From: Pseudofrankia sp. DC12 | Lineage (GTDB): Bacteria; Actinomycetota; Actinomycetes; Frankiales; Frankiaceae | Direction of reading: 5' to 3' | Assembly: GCF_000966285.1 (NCBI RefSeq) | Contig: NZ_KQ031391.1 | Coordinates: forward strand, 5,008,383-5,072,382 | Length of the DNA: 64,000 nucleotides | Part shown: one piece after another, positions 17,483 to 26,842 of the stretch | Layout: every line of letters starts with the position of its first letter | How positions within the stretch are numbered: position 1 is the first letter of the stretch | The notes under the pieces: model-generated | The model's input: only the letters and a program-made list of their open reading frames with translations | Database searches by the model: none | Told to the model about the DNA's origin: nothing | Made by a program: the position numbers and the translations under genes

Positions 17483-17817
17483 CGCGGGCCGGAATTGGTT
17501 CCTTGCCGTCGACCTGGAGCGAGAATATGCTGCAAGAACTCGTGAGACGCCCGGCCAGGTGATATTTCTCTGATCTGGTCACCAGGCGAGCTGGCCAGTC
17601 GTCGGCCCCGGCCCGTCGAGCGAGCACGTGGCCGCCACCCGACCGGCGGCGGCCAGCTCCCACGTGGCAGAACACACGGGTCCCCGCGTAATGCCGACGC
17701 CACCCGGGAATCGCGCGGCTCGGGCCGCGCCGGTCACGTCGCGTCGTCTGCGCGGCACCGCCGCAGCCGGCACCGGCCCCCGGCCGCGGCTAGGCGCCAA
17801 CCACCTGGAGGTCCCGC
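17483..17817. other. Noncoding region before the amidohydrolase operon
   Basis: About 335 bases with no convincing gene; short frames here have no ribosome site or family features. A weak promoter-like pair TTGCCG (17503-17508) and TATGCT (17526-17531), 17 bases apart, points toward the amidohydrolase gene and would leave a leader of about 280 bases. The amidohydrolase ribosome site GGAGG is at the right end. Confidence 0.35.
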
Positions 17818-19074
17818 ATGACAGTGACGCAGACGGCGTCGAGCATCGACCTGCTCGCCGGATTGAAGATCATAGACTGTGACGCCCACTGGACCGAGCC
17901 GCCCGACCTGTGGACCGCGCGCGTCCCCGCGTCGATGAAGGACCAGGTCCCGGTACAGAGCTTCGTCGAGGGCATGACGCTGTGGAGTATCAACGGCGAG
18001 ACCTGGGCCTCGACCGGCGGGAACACGATCGGGCACAACCGGCAGAAGGTCCTTGGCACGCACGTGGTGCAGCCGTTCTCGGCCATCGACCCCTCGTCCT
18101 GGGACGTGACCGAGCGTCTCGCGATCCTCGACGAGATGGGCATCCACGCGCAGATCCTCTACCCGAACGGGATCGGCTTCTCCTCCAACCACATCTTCGC
18201 GATCGAGGACGTCGAGCAGCGCCTGCTGATCCTGACGATCTACAACGACTACATGGTCGAGGTGCAGAAGGCCTCGAACGACCGGCTGTTCCCCCAGGTG
18301 ATCCTGCCGATCTGGGACATGGACCTGACCGTGCGCGAGATGACCAAGCGCATCGACCAGGGGATCCGCGGCTTCACCCTCTCGGACAAGCCCGAGCTGC
18401 TCGGCCTGCCCGAGCTGCCGGAGGCCTACTTCGACCCGATGTGGGACCTGTTCAACGAGAGCGGCACGGTGCCGAACTTCCACATCGGTGCGGGGCTGCG
18501 GCGTGAGGAGGTCGAGTCCAGCCGGCAGGGGGTGGCGTTCCGGGGCAAGGCCGCCCAGCAGCCGGGGCCGCCGACGGTCGCCCCGCCGGCCTGGCGCTGG
18601 TTCGGGCGGCAGCGCACGCTGGCGGTGTCGGCCAGCCTGGCGCACGTCAGTAACATGCGGATCGTCGCGAACCTCTGCAACAGCGACCTGTTCGACCGGT
18701 ACCCGAAGCTGAAGATCGTCTCAGCCGAGAGCGGGATCGGCTGGGTGCCGTTCCTGCTGGAGGACCTTGACTACCAGTACCACGAGATGGTCACCCTGCC
18801 CGAGGAACGGGGCCTGGCCCGCCGGATGCCGTCGGAGTACTTCCACGACCACCTGTACGTCATGTACTGGTTCGAGCAGTCGGCGCCGGCGAAGCTGATC
18901 GAGGACATCGGCGTGAACAACATTCTCGTCGAGACCGACGTGCCGCACCCGACCTGCCTTTACCCGGACACGCGGGAGCGGCTGGCCGCCTCGCTCGCCG
19001 CGGCCGACGACCACGGCCGGCGCCGCATTCTCCAGGACAACGCGGCCGAGCTTTACCGGATACCGCTCGGCTGA
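17818..19074 (+). CDS. Amidohydrolase-2 family metal-dependent hydrolase or decarboxylase
   Basis: A 418-residue TIM-barrel protein of the amidohydrolase-2 (ACMSD/gamma-resorcylate decarboxylase) family. DCDAHW near residues 20-25 is the first metal motif, and ETDVPHPTCLYPD near the end holds the barrel-end Asp. Members hydrolyse or decarboxylate small acids with a bound metal. It resembles the genes at 38694 and 60527; the first of these shares the same DAHWTEPPDLW start. GGAGG lies before the ATG. It begins a run with a PhyH dioxygenase and an SDR, spaced by about 30 bases, so it probably acts in the same degradation path. Confidence 0.85.
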   Translation: MTVTQTASSIDLLAGLKIIDCDAHWTEPPDLWTARVPASMKDQVPVQSFVEGMTLWSINGETWASTGGNTIGHNRQKVLGTHVVQPFSAIDPSSWDVTERLAILDEMGIHAQILYPNGIGFSSNHIFAIEDVEQRLLILTIYNDYMVEVQKASNDRLFPQVILPIWDMDLTVREMTKRIDQGIRGFTLSDKPELLGLPELPEAYFDPMWDLFNESGTVPNFHIGAGLRREEVESSRQGVAFRGKAAQQPGPPTVAPPAWRWFGRQRTLAVSASLAHVSNMRIVANLCNSDLFDRYPKLKIVSAESGIGWVPFLLEDLDYQYHEMVTLPEERGLARRMPSEYFHDHLYVMYWFEQSAPAKLIEDIGVNNILVETDVPHPTCLYPDTRERLAASLAAADDHGRRRILQDNAAELYRIPLG

Positions 19075-19100
19075 GCGGGCGAAAAGCGAGGACAGAGGAA

Positions 19101-20114
19101 ATGGCCAGCATGGTGGAATCGAAGTCTGACGCTCCCGACAACGTCCAGATCTCCAAGGGCATGATGGTCGGCGGCGGGAAGCCCGCGTCGGCCTACGCGG
19201 CCGCGCCTTCGGCGGTCTCCAACACCGGCCTGCCGCACGCCGATGACGGCCTCTTCCGGACGGTCGACAAGATCCGTGAGCTGGGCCTCGAGCGGAACGC
19301 CATGGAGCTCGAGCTGCTCGGCTACACCATCGTCGAGCCGGAGAAGGTCGCCCCGATCGACGTCACCGACCGGGCACTGGAGCGCGTACTCGGGATCGTC
19401 GAGGAACGCCTGCCGCTCAAGTGTGACCTCGAGACCGGGTTCACCTCGACGTCAGCGGAGCTGAGCGCCGACGCCCCGAACCAGAGCCCGTTCGGCCTCA
19501 CCCTGACCCATGTCCTGTTCGAGGGCCGGCCGTTCGAGGAGGTTCTGCTCAACGAGACGCTGGAAGCGTTGACGAACATCTGCGTCGGCACCAACCCCGT
19601 TCTCTACACCTACTCGCCATTCGTCAAGGGTGCGGGCTCGCCGCCGCTGCCGCTGCACTGCGACCACCACATGCCGGCGCCCCATCCTGAGGCCGACTAC
19701 CGCTGTACCGCGATCTGGCTGCTGACCGACTTCTCCGGCGACAACGGCGCGACGGTGCTGGTCCCGGGCAGCCACAAGCTGCGGCGGCAGCCGCTGCCCG
19801 GCGAGGGCACCGACCGCCAGGTTCCGCTCGTGGCGCCGCGCGGGTCGCTGCTGGTGTTCCACGGCAGCACCTGGCACGGCGCGCTCGCCCGCACCATGCC
19901 TGGGCTGCGGGTCAGTCTGCACATCCAGTTCTCCCGGCACTTCATGCACACGACGGAGGCGTTCCGGGGCAACGCGCCCCAGGAGGTCATCGACCGCAAC
20001 CCGGAGCGGTTCCGCTGGCTGATGGGCGACTTCCTGCACTACGAGTACGGCCCCGAGGGCCCGAACCCGGCGCAGATGGGCCGCAACATCAAGTCCGGCG
20101 AATACCTCTACTAG
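19101..20114 (+). CDS. Phytanoyl-CoA dioxygenase (PhyH) family protein
   Basis: A 337-residue Fe(II)/2-oxoglutarate oxygenase. The metal triad is visible: H186 and D188 in LHCDHH, and H259 in STWHGA; R270 in GLRVSLH would bind the 2-oxoglutarate carboxylate. In the family, PhyH hydroxylates the alpha carbon of phytanoyl-CoA; bacterial relatives act on many lipids and natural products. GAGGA precedes the ATG. It lies between an amidohydrolase and two SDR genes, so its product may be oxidised by an SDR. The N-terminal 40 residues look disordered. The true substrate is unknown. Confidence 0.85.
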   Translation: MASMVESKSDAPDNVQISKGMMVGGGKPASAYAAAPSAVSNTGLPHADDGLFRTVDKIRELGLERNAMELELLGYTIVEPEKVAPIDVTDRALERVLGIVEERLPLKCDLETGFTSTSAELSADAPNQSPFGLTLTHVLFEGRPFEEVLLNETLEALTNICVGTNPVLYTYSPFVKGAGSPPLPLHCDHHMPAPHPEADYRCTAIWLLTDFSGDNGATVLVPGSHKLRRQPLPGEGTDRQVPLVAPRGSLLVFHGSTWHGALARTMPGLRVSLHIQFSRHFMHTTEAFRGNAPQEVIDRNPERFRWLMGDFLHYEYGPEGPNPAQMGRNIKSGEYLY

Positions 20115-20143
20115 GCGCCCGCGCATCGGGCAGAGGAGGACGG

Positions 20144-21034
20144 ATGCCGTCCGAGCTGCGCTTCGACGACCGGGCCGTGATCGTGACCGGTGCCGGCCGG
20201 GGGCTAGGCCGCGGCTATGCGCGGCTGCTCGCGGCGCGCGGCGCGCGGGTCGTCGTGAACGACCTGCGCAACGCACCCGAGGTCGTAGCGGAGCTGGAAG
20301 GCCTGGGCGGCAAGGCAGTCGCCGACGGGCACGACATCTCCACCGAGGACGGCGCCCGCGGCCTCGTACAGACCGCTGTCGACGCATTTGGCGCGATCGA
20401 CGCGATCGTGAACAACGCGGGTGTCTTCCCGGCGATGCCGTTTCCCGAGATGACCTGGGACGTCTTCGACCTGATGCAACGGGTACATATCTATGGCCCG
20501 TTCTTCACCACCAGGTATGCCTGGCCGTACCTGGTGGAGAGCGGCCGCGGCCGGGTCGTGATGGTCTCGGCGAAGGCGACGCTGTGGGGCGAGACCCGGG
20601 ACCTCACCCACTACGGCACCGCGAAGGGCGCGGTGCTGGGGATGACCCGTCAGCTGGCGATGGAGGGCGCGGAGCACGGAATCTGTGTCAACGCCGTGCT
20701 GCCCTCGGCGCTGACCGGGGTCGAGCACCCCCGTGCCCGCTGGCTGGCGGTCCAGATGGGCGTCGACCCCGACGACCGCGATGCGGTCGTCGACCGGTCC
20801 ACGGCGCTCGCCGCCGCTGTCGTCGCCTGGCTGTGCCACCCGGACTGCACGGTGACCGGGGAGTTCATCCGGGCCCAGGTCGGCGAGGTGCGCCGCGTGT
20901 CGTACGCGATGACCCGCGGCATCAACGACGCCGGGCTGACCCTCGAGAAGGTGCGCGACCGGTTCCCGGAGGTACTGGACCCAGCGGGCGCCGCGGTGCT
21001 CGCGGCGTTGTTCAAGGACCAGGCGCCGCTGTGA
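20144..21034 (+). CDS. Short-chain dehydrogenase/reductase (SDR)
   Basis: A 296-residue SDR. The Rossmann start is VTGAGRGLGRGYARLL, NNAG follows, and the catalytic Ser/Tyr/Lys set is in the MVSAKATLWGETRDLTHYGTAK segment (YGTAK). It is longer than a basic 250-residue SDR, with a C-terminal extension (REVRRVSYAMTRGINDAGLT region) shared with the SDR at 21556 (LTLAISKGITKPDLTLEDV), a type often annotated as fabG/hydroxyacyl-CoA dehydrogenase-like. It probably oxidises a hydroxyl group on a CoA ester with NAD(P). GAGGAGG precedes the ATG. Confidence 0.87.
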   Translation: MPSELRFDDRAVIVTGAGRGLGRGYARLLAARGARVVVNDLRNAPEVVAELEGLGGKAVADGHDISTEDGARGLVQTAVDAFGAIDAIVNNAGVFPAMPFPEMTWDVFDLMQRVHIYGPFFTTRYAWPYLVESGRGRVVMVSAKATLWGETRDLTHYGTAKGAVLGMTRQLAMEGAEHGICVNAVLPSALTGVEHPRARWLAVQMGVDPDDRDAVVDRSTALAAAVVAWLCHPDCTVTGEFIRAQVGEVRRVSYAMTRGINDAGLTLEKVRDRFPEVLDPAGAAVLAALFKDQAPL

Positions 21035-21095
21035 CGCGGGAGCCCTCCCCGGAACGGGACCGCGGCCGGGAGACGACGCACGGAAGGAGGGGGCG

Positions 21096-21470
21096 ATGAG
21101 CGCGGACCGCGCCGAGGTCGCCGAGGCGGAACGGAGGCGGTGCGAGGCCTGGTCGGGGGAGGACGTCTCCCCGCTGGAGGACCTCCTGCACGAGGATCTC
21201 TGGTATGTGCACACGAACGGCCGCCACGACGACAAGCACTCGCTGGTCGCGATGCTGAAGGTCGGTCGCCGCACGGTCGAGCGGGATTCGTTCGACGTGG
21301 CGGTGTACGGCGACGTCGCGGTGACCACCGGTGGCCTCGTCGTCGGTGTGCCGCCCGCGGACGGCGCCGGCGAGCCGGCGCTGTTCGTCTCCGACGTCCT
21401 GCAGGTCTGGCGCCGCCAGGACGGCCAGTGGCGGCTGATCGCCCAGCAGAGCACGCCGCGGGCCGGATGA
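21096..21470 (+). CDS. NTF2-like (SnoaL/DUF4440-type) protein
   Basis: A 124-residue protein of the cone-shaped NTF2 fold: an N-terminal helix pair (AEAERRRCEAWSGEDVSPLEDLLHEDLWYVHTNG), a KHSLVAMLKVG stretch, and strands ending VLQVWRRQDGQWRLIAQQST. Such proteins are isomerases, dehydratases or accessory binders. A very strong ribosome site (AAGGAGGGGG) precedes the ATG. It sits between two SDR genes in the same direction. No catalytic set can be assigned. Confidence 0.8.
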   Translation: MSADRAEVAEAERRRCEAWSGEDVSPLEDLLHEDLWYVHTNGRHDDKHSLVAMLKVGRRTVERDSFDVAVYGDVAVTTGGLVVGVPPADGAGEPALFVSDVLQVWRRQDGQWRLIAQQSTPRAG

Positions 21471-21555
21471 CGCCCGGCGCGCCGCCGGCAGGGGCCGCGC
21501 GACGGCGGTTACTCTGCCCGCTTACCGCCCTTTTCTACGTTTCTGGGGTGCATCA

Positions 21556-22455
21556 ATGGATGAGCTGAGATTTGACGGCAGGGTCGCCGTGGTGACCGGC
21601 GCCGGCCGGGGAATCGGCCGCTGTCACGCGCTGCTCCTCGCGGCTCGCGGCGCCAAGGTCGTCGTCGCCGACTACGGCGGTTCCACCGACGGCACCGGGT
21701 CCTCGGCGGCCCCCGCGGAGGAGGTCGTCAAGGAGATCGCGGCGGCGGGCGGCGAGGCGGTGGCGTCGTTCGCGTCGGTCGCGGAGGAGGACGGCGCCGC
21801 GTCGATCGTCGCGACCGCGCTGGACAGTTTCGGCCGCCTTGACATTGTGGTCAACAACGCCGGGATCAGCGACAAGGCGCCGTTCGAGGAGCTGACGAAC
21901 GAGAAGTTCCGCCGCATGGTCGACGTGCACTTCCTCGGCACGCTCTACGTCACCCGGGCGGCGTGGCCGCACCTCATCGCGTCCGGGACCGGCCGGGTCG
22001 TCAACACGACCTCGGAGGCCGTGCTCGGCACCCTGGAGCAGCTGACCAGCTACGCCTCGGGGAAGGGCGCGGTCCTCGGGCTCACCAAGAGCCTCGCGGG
22101 GGAGGGCGCCAAGGTGAGGGTACGGGTCAACGCGGTCGCCCCTCGGGCGCGGACCCGGATGTCCGAGGAAAGCGCCGCCGCCCAGACGGACCCCGTGGTC
22201 CGGCGGCGGGCCGAGGCGGTCCTGGCGGCGCTCGACCCGGCGCTGATCTCCCCGGCGGCGGCCTACCTGGCGCACGAGTCCTGTGCGCTGAACGGCGAGG
22301 TCCTCGTCGTCGGCGGCGGCGCGGTCCACCGGCTGACGCTCGCGATCAGCAAGGGCATCACGAAGCCCGACCTGACCCTCGAGGACGTCGCCGCGGGTCT
22401 CGACGAGATCTGTGACCTCACCGGCGCGGCGTTCCCGGCCGCCCGCAATTTCTGA
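21556..22455 (+). CDS. Short-chain dehydrogenase/reductase (SDR)
   Basis: A 299-residue SDR with VTGAGRGIGRCHALLL at the start, NNAGIS, and the active-site Tyr/Lys in SYASGKGAVLGLTK; the Ser is in NTTSEA. Its C-terminal extension after the core parallels that of the SDR at 20144, so the two are paralogues that may act on related steps or stereoisomers. It lies 85 bases after the NTF2-like gene with only a weak ribosome site (GGGG). Inverted repeats follow the stop and probably end the transcript. Confidence 0.86.
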   Translation: MDELRFDGRVAVVTGAGRGIGRCHALLLAARGAKVVVADYGGSTDGTGSSAAPAEEVVKEIAAAGGEAVASFASVAEEDGAASIVATALDSFGRLDIVVNNAGISDKAPFEELTNEKFRRMVDVHFLGTLYVTRAAWPHLIASGTGRVVNTTSEAVLGTLEQLTSYASGKGAVLGLTKSLAGEGAKVRVRVNAVAPRARTRMSEESAAAQTDPVVRRRAEAVLAALDPALISPAAAYLAHESCALNGEVLVVGGGAVHRLTLAISKGITKPDLTLEDVAAGLDEICDLTGAAFPAARNF

Positions 22456-22460
22456 GTTCT

Positions 22461-22513
22461 CGCGGGCTTTGCCCGCGCCGGCGCCGCTTGGGGCACACCC
22501 GGGCGGCGCCGGC
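22461..22513 (+). terminator. Double hairpin after the SDR gene
   Basis: Two inverted repeats follow the stop at 22455: CGCGGGC-TTT-GCCCGCG (22461-22477), then arms GCCGGCGCCGC/GCGGCGCCGGC (22477-22513) with a 15-base loop. They probably end the 17.8-22.5 kb transcript. Confidence 0.6.
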
Positions 22514-22606
22514 ACCGGCCCGAATCCTCGCGCGGCCGCGGCGCACCCCTGCTGGACATGAGCGGGCCTTGACGGGCGCGCCCAGCCTACGGAGAGACAC
22601 AGCGAC

Positions 22607-23017
22607 ATGCCCTATCCCGTGCCGGTTCCGGACGAGCTCAGCAAGCCCTTCTGGGACGCGGTCAACGACCGCCGTCTCCTGCTGCAGCACTGCGACAGCT
22701 GCGACCGTCTGCTGTATCCGCCGGGGCCGTCCTGCTCCGGGTGCGGCTCGGCCGGGCACCTGAGCTGGCGCGAGGTCGAAGGCCGCGGCCACATCCGCAC
22801 CTACCTGGTCAGCCATGACACCCGGATCGCGCTCAAGCAGCCCGACCAGCCGTTCAACCTGGCCGTGGTGACGCTCGACGAGGACCCGGGCATCACCTTC
22901 TTCTCCAACCTGCCGGGAACGCCCGTCGGCGCGGCCCCGGTCGGCGCCGCCGTGGAGCTGACCTTTGTCGAGGCGGCGCCGGGAGTTCTGGTCCACGAAT
23001 GGAGGGCTGCGCTGTGA
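22607..23017 (+). CDS. DUF35 zinc-ribbon/OB-fold protein
   Basis: A 136-residue DUF35 protein with the Cys pairs CDSC and CSGC forming the zinc ribbon and an OB-fold after it (HIRTYLVSHDT, FNLAVVTLDEDPG). It is the second of three such genes in the window, each followed directly by a thiolase-like gene. Its stop overlaps the GTG start of that partner (GTGA). By analogy with ChsH2-Ltp2 it should hold the acyl-CoA and stabilise the aldolase. GGAGAG lies upstream of the ATG. Confidence 0.86.
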   Translation: MPYPVPVPDELSKPFWDAVNDRRLLLQHCDSCDRLLYPPGPSCSGCGSAGHLSWREVEGRGHIRTYLVSHDTRIALKQPDQPFNLAVVTLDEDPGITFFSNLPGTPVGAAPVGAAVELTFVEAAPGVLVHEWRAAL

Positions 23018-24315
23018 CGGGCTATCAGGCCTGGTGGCACCGTGACGCCCCGGGGCGTGGCCGGTGGGAGCACCGCGGCGAGGTCGCGATCGCGGGCCTC
23101 GGGCACTCGCCGGTCGACCGGCGCTGGGACGGTCACTCGCTCGATCGCACCCTGGGCGCGTTCGCGCAGGTCGCCGCCCGCGGCGCCCTTGAGGACGCCG
23201 GGGTGCCGGCCGGCGAGGTCGACGGCCTGGTCATCTGCCCGGGACCGACCGGCGACGCGTGGGCGCCACGGCCCTACCCGGCGGCTCCGTACGACTCGGA
23301 GGACGGCCTGACGACGGTCACCGCCGAATGGCTGACCCGCGAGCTCGGCCTGCCGGGGGTCGAGTACTCCGTCAACGTCCGGCAGGGCTACTACCTCAGC
23401 GGCCACGCGCTGGGCCTGGCCGCCCAGGCGGTCGGCGACGGGAGATGCACCACCTGCCTGGTGGTCTACCCGATGGGCAACCTGCCTGGCCGCTACCAGC
23501 ATTCGGGAGACAACGCCGCGGCCGCGGCGGCCGGGCCGGCGCAGTGGATGGCGCCGTGGGGCTACTACCTCTCGGCCGGCACCCGGCTCACTCTCGTTCA
23601 CCGGGAGTACTGCCGCCGGTACGGCAAGAGCGAGGACGGCCTGGCACCGCTCGCGGTCGCGCTGCGCCGCAACGGCCTGATGGTCCCCTGGGGCTTCTAC
23701 GCCAACTCCGAGCCGAGCCAGATCAGCGAACAGGAGTACCTGGCGTCCCGCTTCATCCACGAGCCGCTGCGGATGCTCGACTGCGACCGGCCGATGAACG
23801 GCGTCGGCGCCTACCTGGTGACCACCGCCGAGAAGGCCCGGGACCTGCGGCAGCCGCCGGTCTACGTTCTCGCGCACGCCCAGATCTTCGGGCAGGCCCG
23901 TGGCCAGATCCCCAGCCTCGACGAGGTCGAGGAATGGACGCGGCTGCAGGCGGAGCTGCTCTGGGAAGGCTCGGGGCTCGGCCCCGGGGACGTCGACATC
24001 TTCAACGCCTACGACGGGTTCCTCACACTGCCGCAGTTCACCCTCGAAGCCTTCGAGTGGCACGGGGTGAAGCGCGGCGAGGCCTTTGACTTCTACGCCG
24101 GTGACCTGTCGGTGACCGGGCCGCACCCGTTCATCTCGGGCGGCGGGAACCTCGGCTGCGGCCGTACCCGCACCGCGCACCACCACGACTCAGTCGAGCA
24201 GCTGCGCGGCCAGGCCGGGGACCGCCAGGTGACGGTCCGCGCCGACGTCGCCTACACCTCCTCCGGCGCCCCGGACCTTGCCGGCTCGCTGCTGCTGTCC
24301 AGGCATCCGGGCTAG
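23014..24315 (+). CDS. Thiolase-like (SCP2/Ltp type) protein lacking the nucleophilic Cys
   Basis: A 433-residue thiolase-fold protein, longer than the other two stand-alone copies. The place of the catalytic Cys reads YSVNVRQGYYLSGH, without Cys. The late segment GGGNLGCGRTRTAHHHDS is unlike the His loop of true thiolases. EVAIAGLGHSPVDRRWDG is the first strand, preceded by an unusual Trp-rich start (YQAWWHRD). GTG at 23014 is used: it overlaps the DUF35 stop and has GGAGGG 7 bases upstream; ATG at 22999 is less likely. Retro-aldol cleavage with the DUF35 partner is the best guess. Confidence 0.84.
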   Translation: MTGYQAWWHRDAPGRGRWEHRGEVAIAGLGHSPVDRRWDGHSLDRTLGAFAQVAARGALEDAGVPAGEVDGLVICPGPTGDAWAPRPYPAAPYDSEDGLTTVTAEWLTRELGLPGVEYSVNVRQGYYLSGHALGLAAQAVGDGRCTTCLVVYPMGNLPGRYQHSGDNAAAAAAGPAQWMAPWGYYLSAGTRLTLVHREYCRRYGKSEDGLAPLAVALRRNGLMVPWGFYANSEPSQISEQEYLASRFIHEPLRMLDCDRPMNGVGAYLVTTAEKARDLRQPPVYVLAHAQIFGQARGQIPSLDEVEEWTRLQAELLWEGSGLGPGDVDIFNAYDGFLTLPQFTLEAFEWHGVKRGEAFDFYAGDLSVTGPHPFISGGGNLGCGRTRTAHHHDSVEQLRGQAGDRQVTVRADVAYTSSGAPDLAGSLLLSRHPG

Positions 24316-24344
24316 GCCGCCGCGCTTCGGCGGTGTTCGGCACC

Positions 24345-24369
24345 GGGGCCGCGCCGGTCACGCGGCCCC
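24345..24369 (+). terminator. Hairpin between thiolase-like gene and double CaiB gene
   Basis: A perfect inverted repeat GGGGCCGCG-N7-CGCGGCCCC lies 29 bases after the stop and ends 29 bases before the next ATG. It could end or attenuate transcription. Confidence 0.5.
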
Positions 24370-24398
24370 CTCCGGCGAGTGAAGGAAACGGTCCCACC

Positions 24399-26792
24399 AT
24401 GAGCGCATCACCCAACGGATCGCCGTTCACCGGTCTGGCGGTGCTCGAGCTGGCCTCGGGCACCGCGGGGCCGATGACCGGCATGATGTTCGCCGACTAC
24501 GGGGCCGAGGTCGTCAAGGTCGAGCCCCCGGCGGGGGACTGGGCGCGGGGGACACGGGGCTTCCCGATGCTCAACCGGGGCAAGCGCGGCGTCGTCCTCG
24601 ACCTGGCCGCCGCCGGGGCCGACCGGGAGGCGTTGCGGTCGCTGGTCGCGGTTAGCGACGTCGTGCTGACGAACTTCCGCCCCGGCGTCGCCGAACGGCT
24701 CGGGGTGTCCCCCGAGCAGATCCGGGCGCTCAACCCGCGGGCCGTCTCCTGCACGATCTCCGGCTTCGGCCCAACCGGTCCGCACCGCCGGCTGAAGGCC
24801 TACGAGGGGGTCGTCGCGGCGAAGGCCGGGAAGATGATGGGCCTCGACGCGCTCAGCGGCGCTGCTCCCGGCTTCGCCGGCGGCCGGCCACTCTACTCGG
24901 CGGCCCCGGTCGCGGGCTACGCGGCCGCGCAGCTGGCGTTCCAGGGGGTGGTGGCCGCTCTGCTCGAGCGTGACCGGACCGGGGCGGGCCGCCACGTCGA
25001 GACGTCCCTGCTGCTGGGCGCGATCACCGCGACGATGCGCCAGGACCTGCGCCGCCAGACCGAGCCGGCCGGCCCGGTGGCCGGCGCCGTGTCCGCCGGC
25101 CCGTCGCTGCAGCTGCGCGGGATCGCGCTGACCTTCCTGACGGCCCAGTGCTCCGACGGCCGGTGGATCCAGATGTGCGCCCGCCAGGACCACCATTTCC
25201 GGTCCTGGATGAAGGCGATCGGCCTGGAGACGGTGCTCGCCGATCCGCGCTACGCCGACGGGCCGATGCTGTTCCGGTCCTTCGGCGACATCGAAGAGCT
25301 CGAGGACGTTATCCGCAAGCGGATGGCGGAACGCACCCAGGCCGAGTGGATGGCCCGGTTCCTGGAGTTCGACGTCGGCGCGGATCCGTTCCTCGACTTC
25401 GACGGCTTCCTCGCCCACCCGCAGCTGACCGCCAACGACCGCGTGGCGGTGATCCCGGACCCGAGCCTGGGCCCGGTGCGCCAGCTCGCCCCGATCGCCT
25501 GCACCGGAGGCGAAGCCGTCCCGGTCACCCGCGGCGCGCCCCGCCTCGGCGAGCACCCGCCGGTGTTCACCGCCGGCGGCCTCGACCGGTTCGACGCCAG
25601 CGCACGGCCGGCGGACGGCCCGCGTCCACGCGGGCCGCTCGAGGGGACCACGATCGTCGAGCTGGCGACCTACCTGGCCGGGCCGCTGGGGTCGACCCTC
25701 CTCGCGGAGATGGGCGCCCGCGTCATCAAGATCGAGCCAGTCGAGGGCGACCCGTTCCGCCGCGTCGGCCTGCAGTTCGTCCACCTGCAGCACGGCAAGG
25801 AGTCGATCGCGCTCAACCTGAAGACCGCCGGCGGCCGGGAGGTCCTGCGCCGCCTCGTCGCCGGCGCGGACGTGTTCTTCCACAACTTCCGCGGCGGCCC
25901 GATCGAGCGGCTCGGCTGTGACTTCGCCGCGATCCGCGGGGTCAACCCGCGCGTCGTCTACGTCAACGCCGCGGCTTACGGCTCGAAGGGCCCGGAGGCG
26001 AACCGGGCAGCGTTCCACTCGACGCCGAACGCCCTGACCGGCGGCGGGATCCTCCAGGCCGGCCGGGGCAATCCACCGGTCGACGACTCCTATCCCGACC
26101 CCTGTTCGGGGATCGCGGTCGCCTCGGCGATCCTGCTCGGCCTGGCCGCCCGCGGCCGGACCGGAGCGGCGCAGTACCTGGAGACGACCATGCTGGCGAG
26201 CACTGGCTATGTGTACGCGGCCGAACTGGTCACCTACGAGGGCGCGCCTGCGCGGCTCACCGTCGACCCCGCGCAGCACGGCCTGCACGCGCTCTACCGG
26301 CTCTACCCGTGCGCGGCGGGCTGGCTGTTCGCCGCCGTCGTCACCGACCGGGAATGGCGGGCGTTCGCGACGGTGCTGGGGCATCCAGAGTGGGTCGACG
26401 ACCCGCGGTTCGCCGACACCGCGGCGCGGCTCGCGGCCGGCGAGGCGCTGGCCGGGCTGGTCGGCCCGGTGCTGCGGACGCGGGCGGCCGACGACTGGGA
26501 GGCCGCGCTCACCGCCGTCGACGTCGGCGCGGTCCGGGCCGACGAGGGCACCTTCGAGGACCTGCTCGTGCGCGGCGGCCTGGTCACGCCGGACGTGCAT
26601 CCGGAGCACGGCCCCTACTGGCGGCTGCCGGGGCGGGTGACCTTCGATGGGGTCGCCGGCCCGCCCCGGCCGGCGACGCTGCTCGGCGAGTCGACGCTGG
26701 CCCTGCTCGCCGAGTTCGGCTACGAGGCCGCGGAGATCGCGGCGTTGCGCGCCGGCGGCGCGGTGTTCGCCGCCGAGCCGGCCGCCGGCTGA
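24399..26792 (+). CDS. Double CaiB/BaiF CoA-transferase fusion
   Basis: A 797-residue protein holding two complete class III CoA-transferase units in tandem, roughly residues 8-390 and 410-790; each starts with the GLAVLELASGTAGPM or GTTIVELATYLAGPL type strand. Aligned on the conserved ERDRTG/RGRTG turn, the catalytic Asp is present in the second unit (Asp567, YPDPCSG) but is Gly173 in the first, so only the C-terminal half should form the aspartyl-CoA intermediate. Single-unit enzymes are interlocked dimers; the fusion may fix a dimer with one active face. The ATG has AAGGAA upstream. Two-unit members are known in actinobacteria. Confidence 0.9.
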   Translation: MSASPNGSPFTGLAVLELASGTAGPMTGMMFADYGAEVVKVEPPAGDWARGTRGFPMLNRGKRGVVLDLAAAGADREALRSLVAVSDVVLTNFRPGVAERLGVSPEQIRALNPRAVSCTISGFGPTGPHRRLKAYEGVVAAKAGKMMGLDALSGAAPGFAGGRPLYSAAPVAGYAAAQLAFQGVVAALLERDRTGAGRHVETSLLLGAITATMRQDLRRQTEPAGPVAGAVSAGPSLQLRGIALTFLTAQCSDGRWIQMCARQDHHFRSWMKAIGLETVLADPRYADGPMLFRSFGDIEELEDVIRKRMAERTQAEWMARFLEFDVGADPFLDFDGFLAHPQLTANDRVAVIPDPSLGPVRQLAPIACTGGEAVPVTRGAPRLGEHPPVFTAGGLDRFDASARPADGPRPRGPLEGTTIVELATYLAGPLGSTLLAEMGARVIKIEPVEGDPFRRVGLQFVHLQHGKESIALNLKTAGGREVLRRLVAGADVFFHNFRGGPIERLGCDFAAIRGVNPRVVYVNAAAYGSKGPEANRAAFHSTPNALTGGGILQAGRGNPPVDDSYPDPCSGIAVASAILLGLAARGRTGAAQYLETTMLASTGYVYAAELVTYEGAPARLTVDPAQHGLHALYRLYPCAAGWLFAAVVTDREWRAFATVLGHPEWVDDPRFADTAARLAAGEALAGLVGPVLRTRAADDWEAALTAVDVGAVRADEGTFEDLLVRGGLVTPDVHPEHGPYWRLPGRVTFDGVAGPPRPATLLGESTLALLAEFGYEAAEIAALRAGGAVFAAEPAAG

Positions 26793-26842
26793 GTCGCGGA
26801 TGGCCGGCGGTCCCACCAGAGGGTTCGCCGGACGGTTTTGTC

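Noticed and set aside
22461-22606. Possible riboswitch before the DUF35 gene
   Set aside because: The inverted repeats are better explained as a terminator of the preceding SDR gene; no known riboswitch core is visible.
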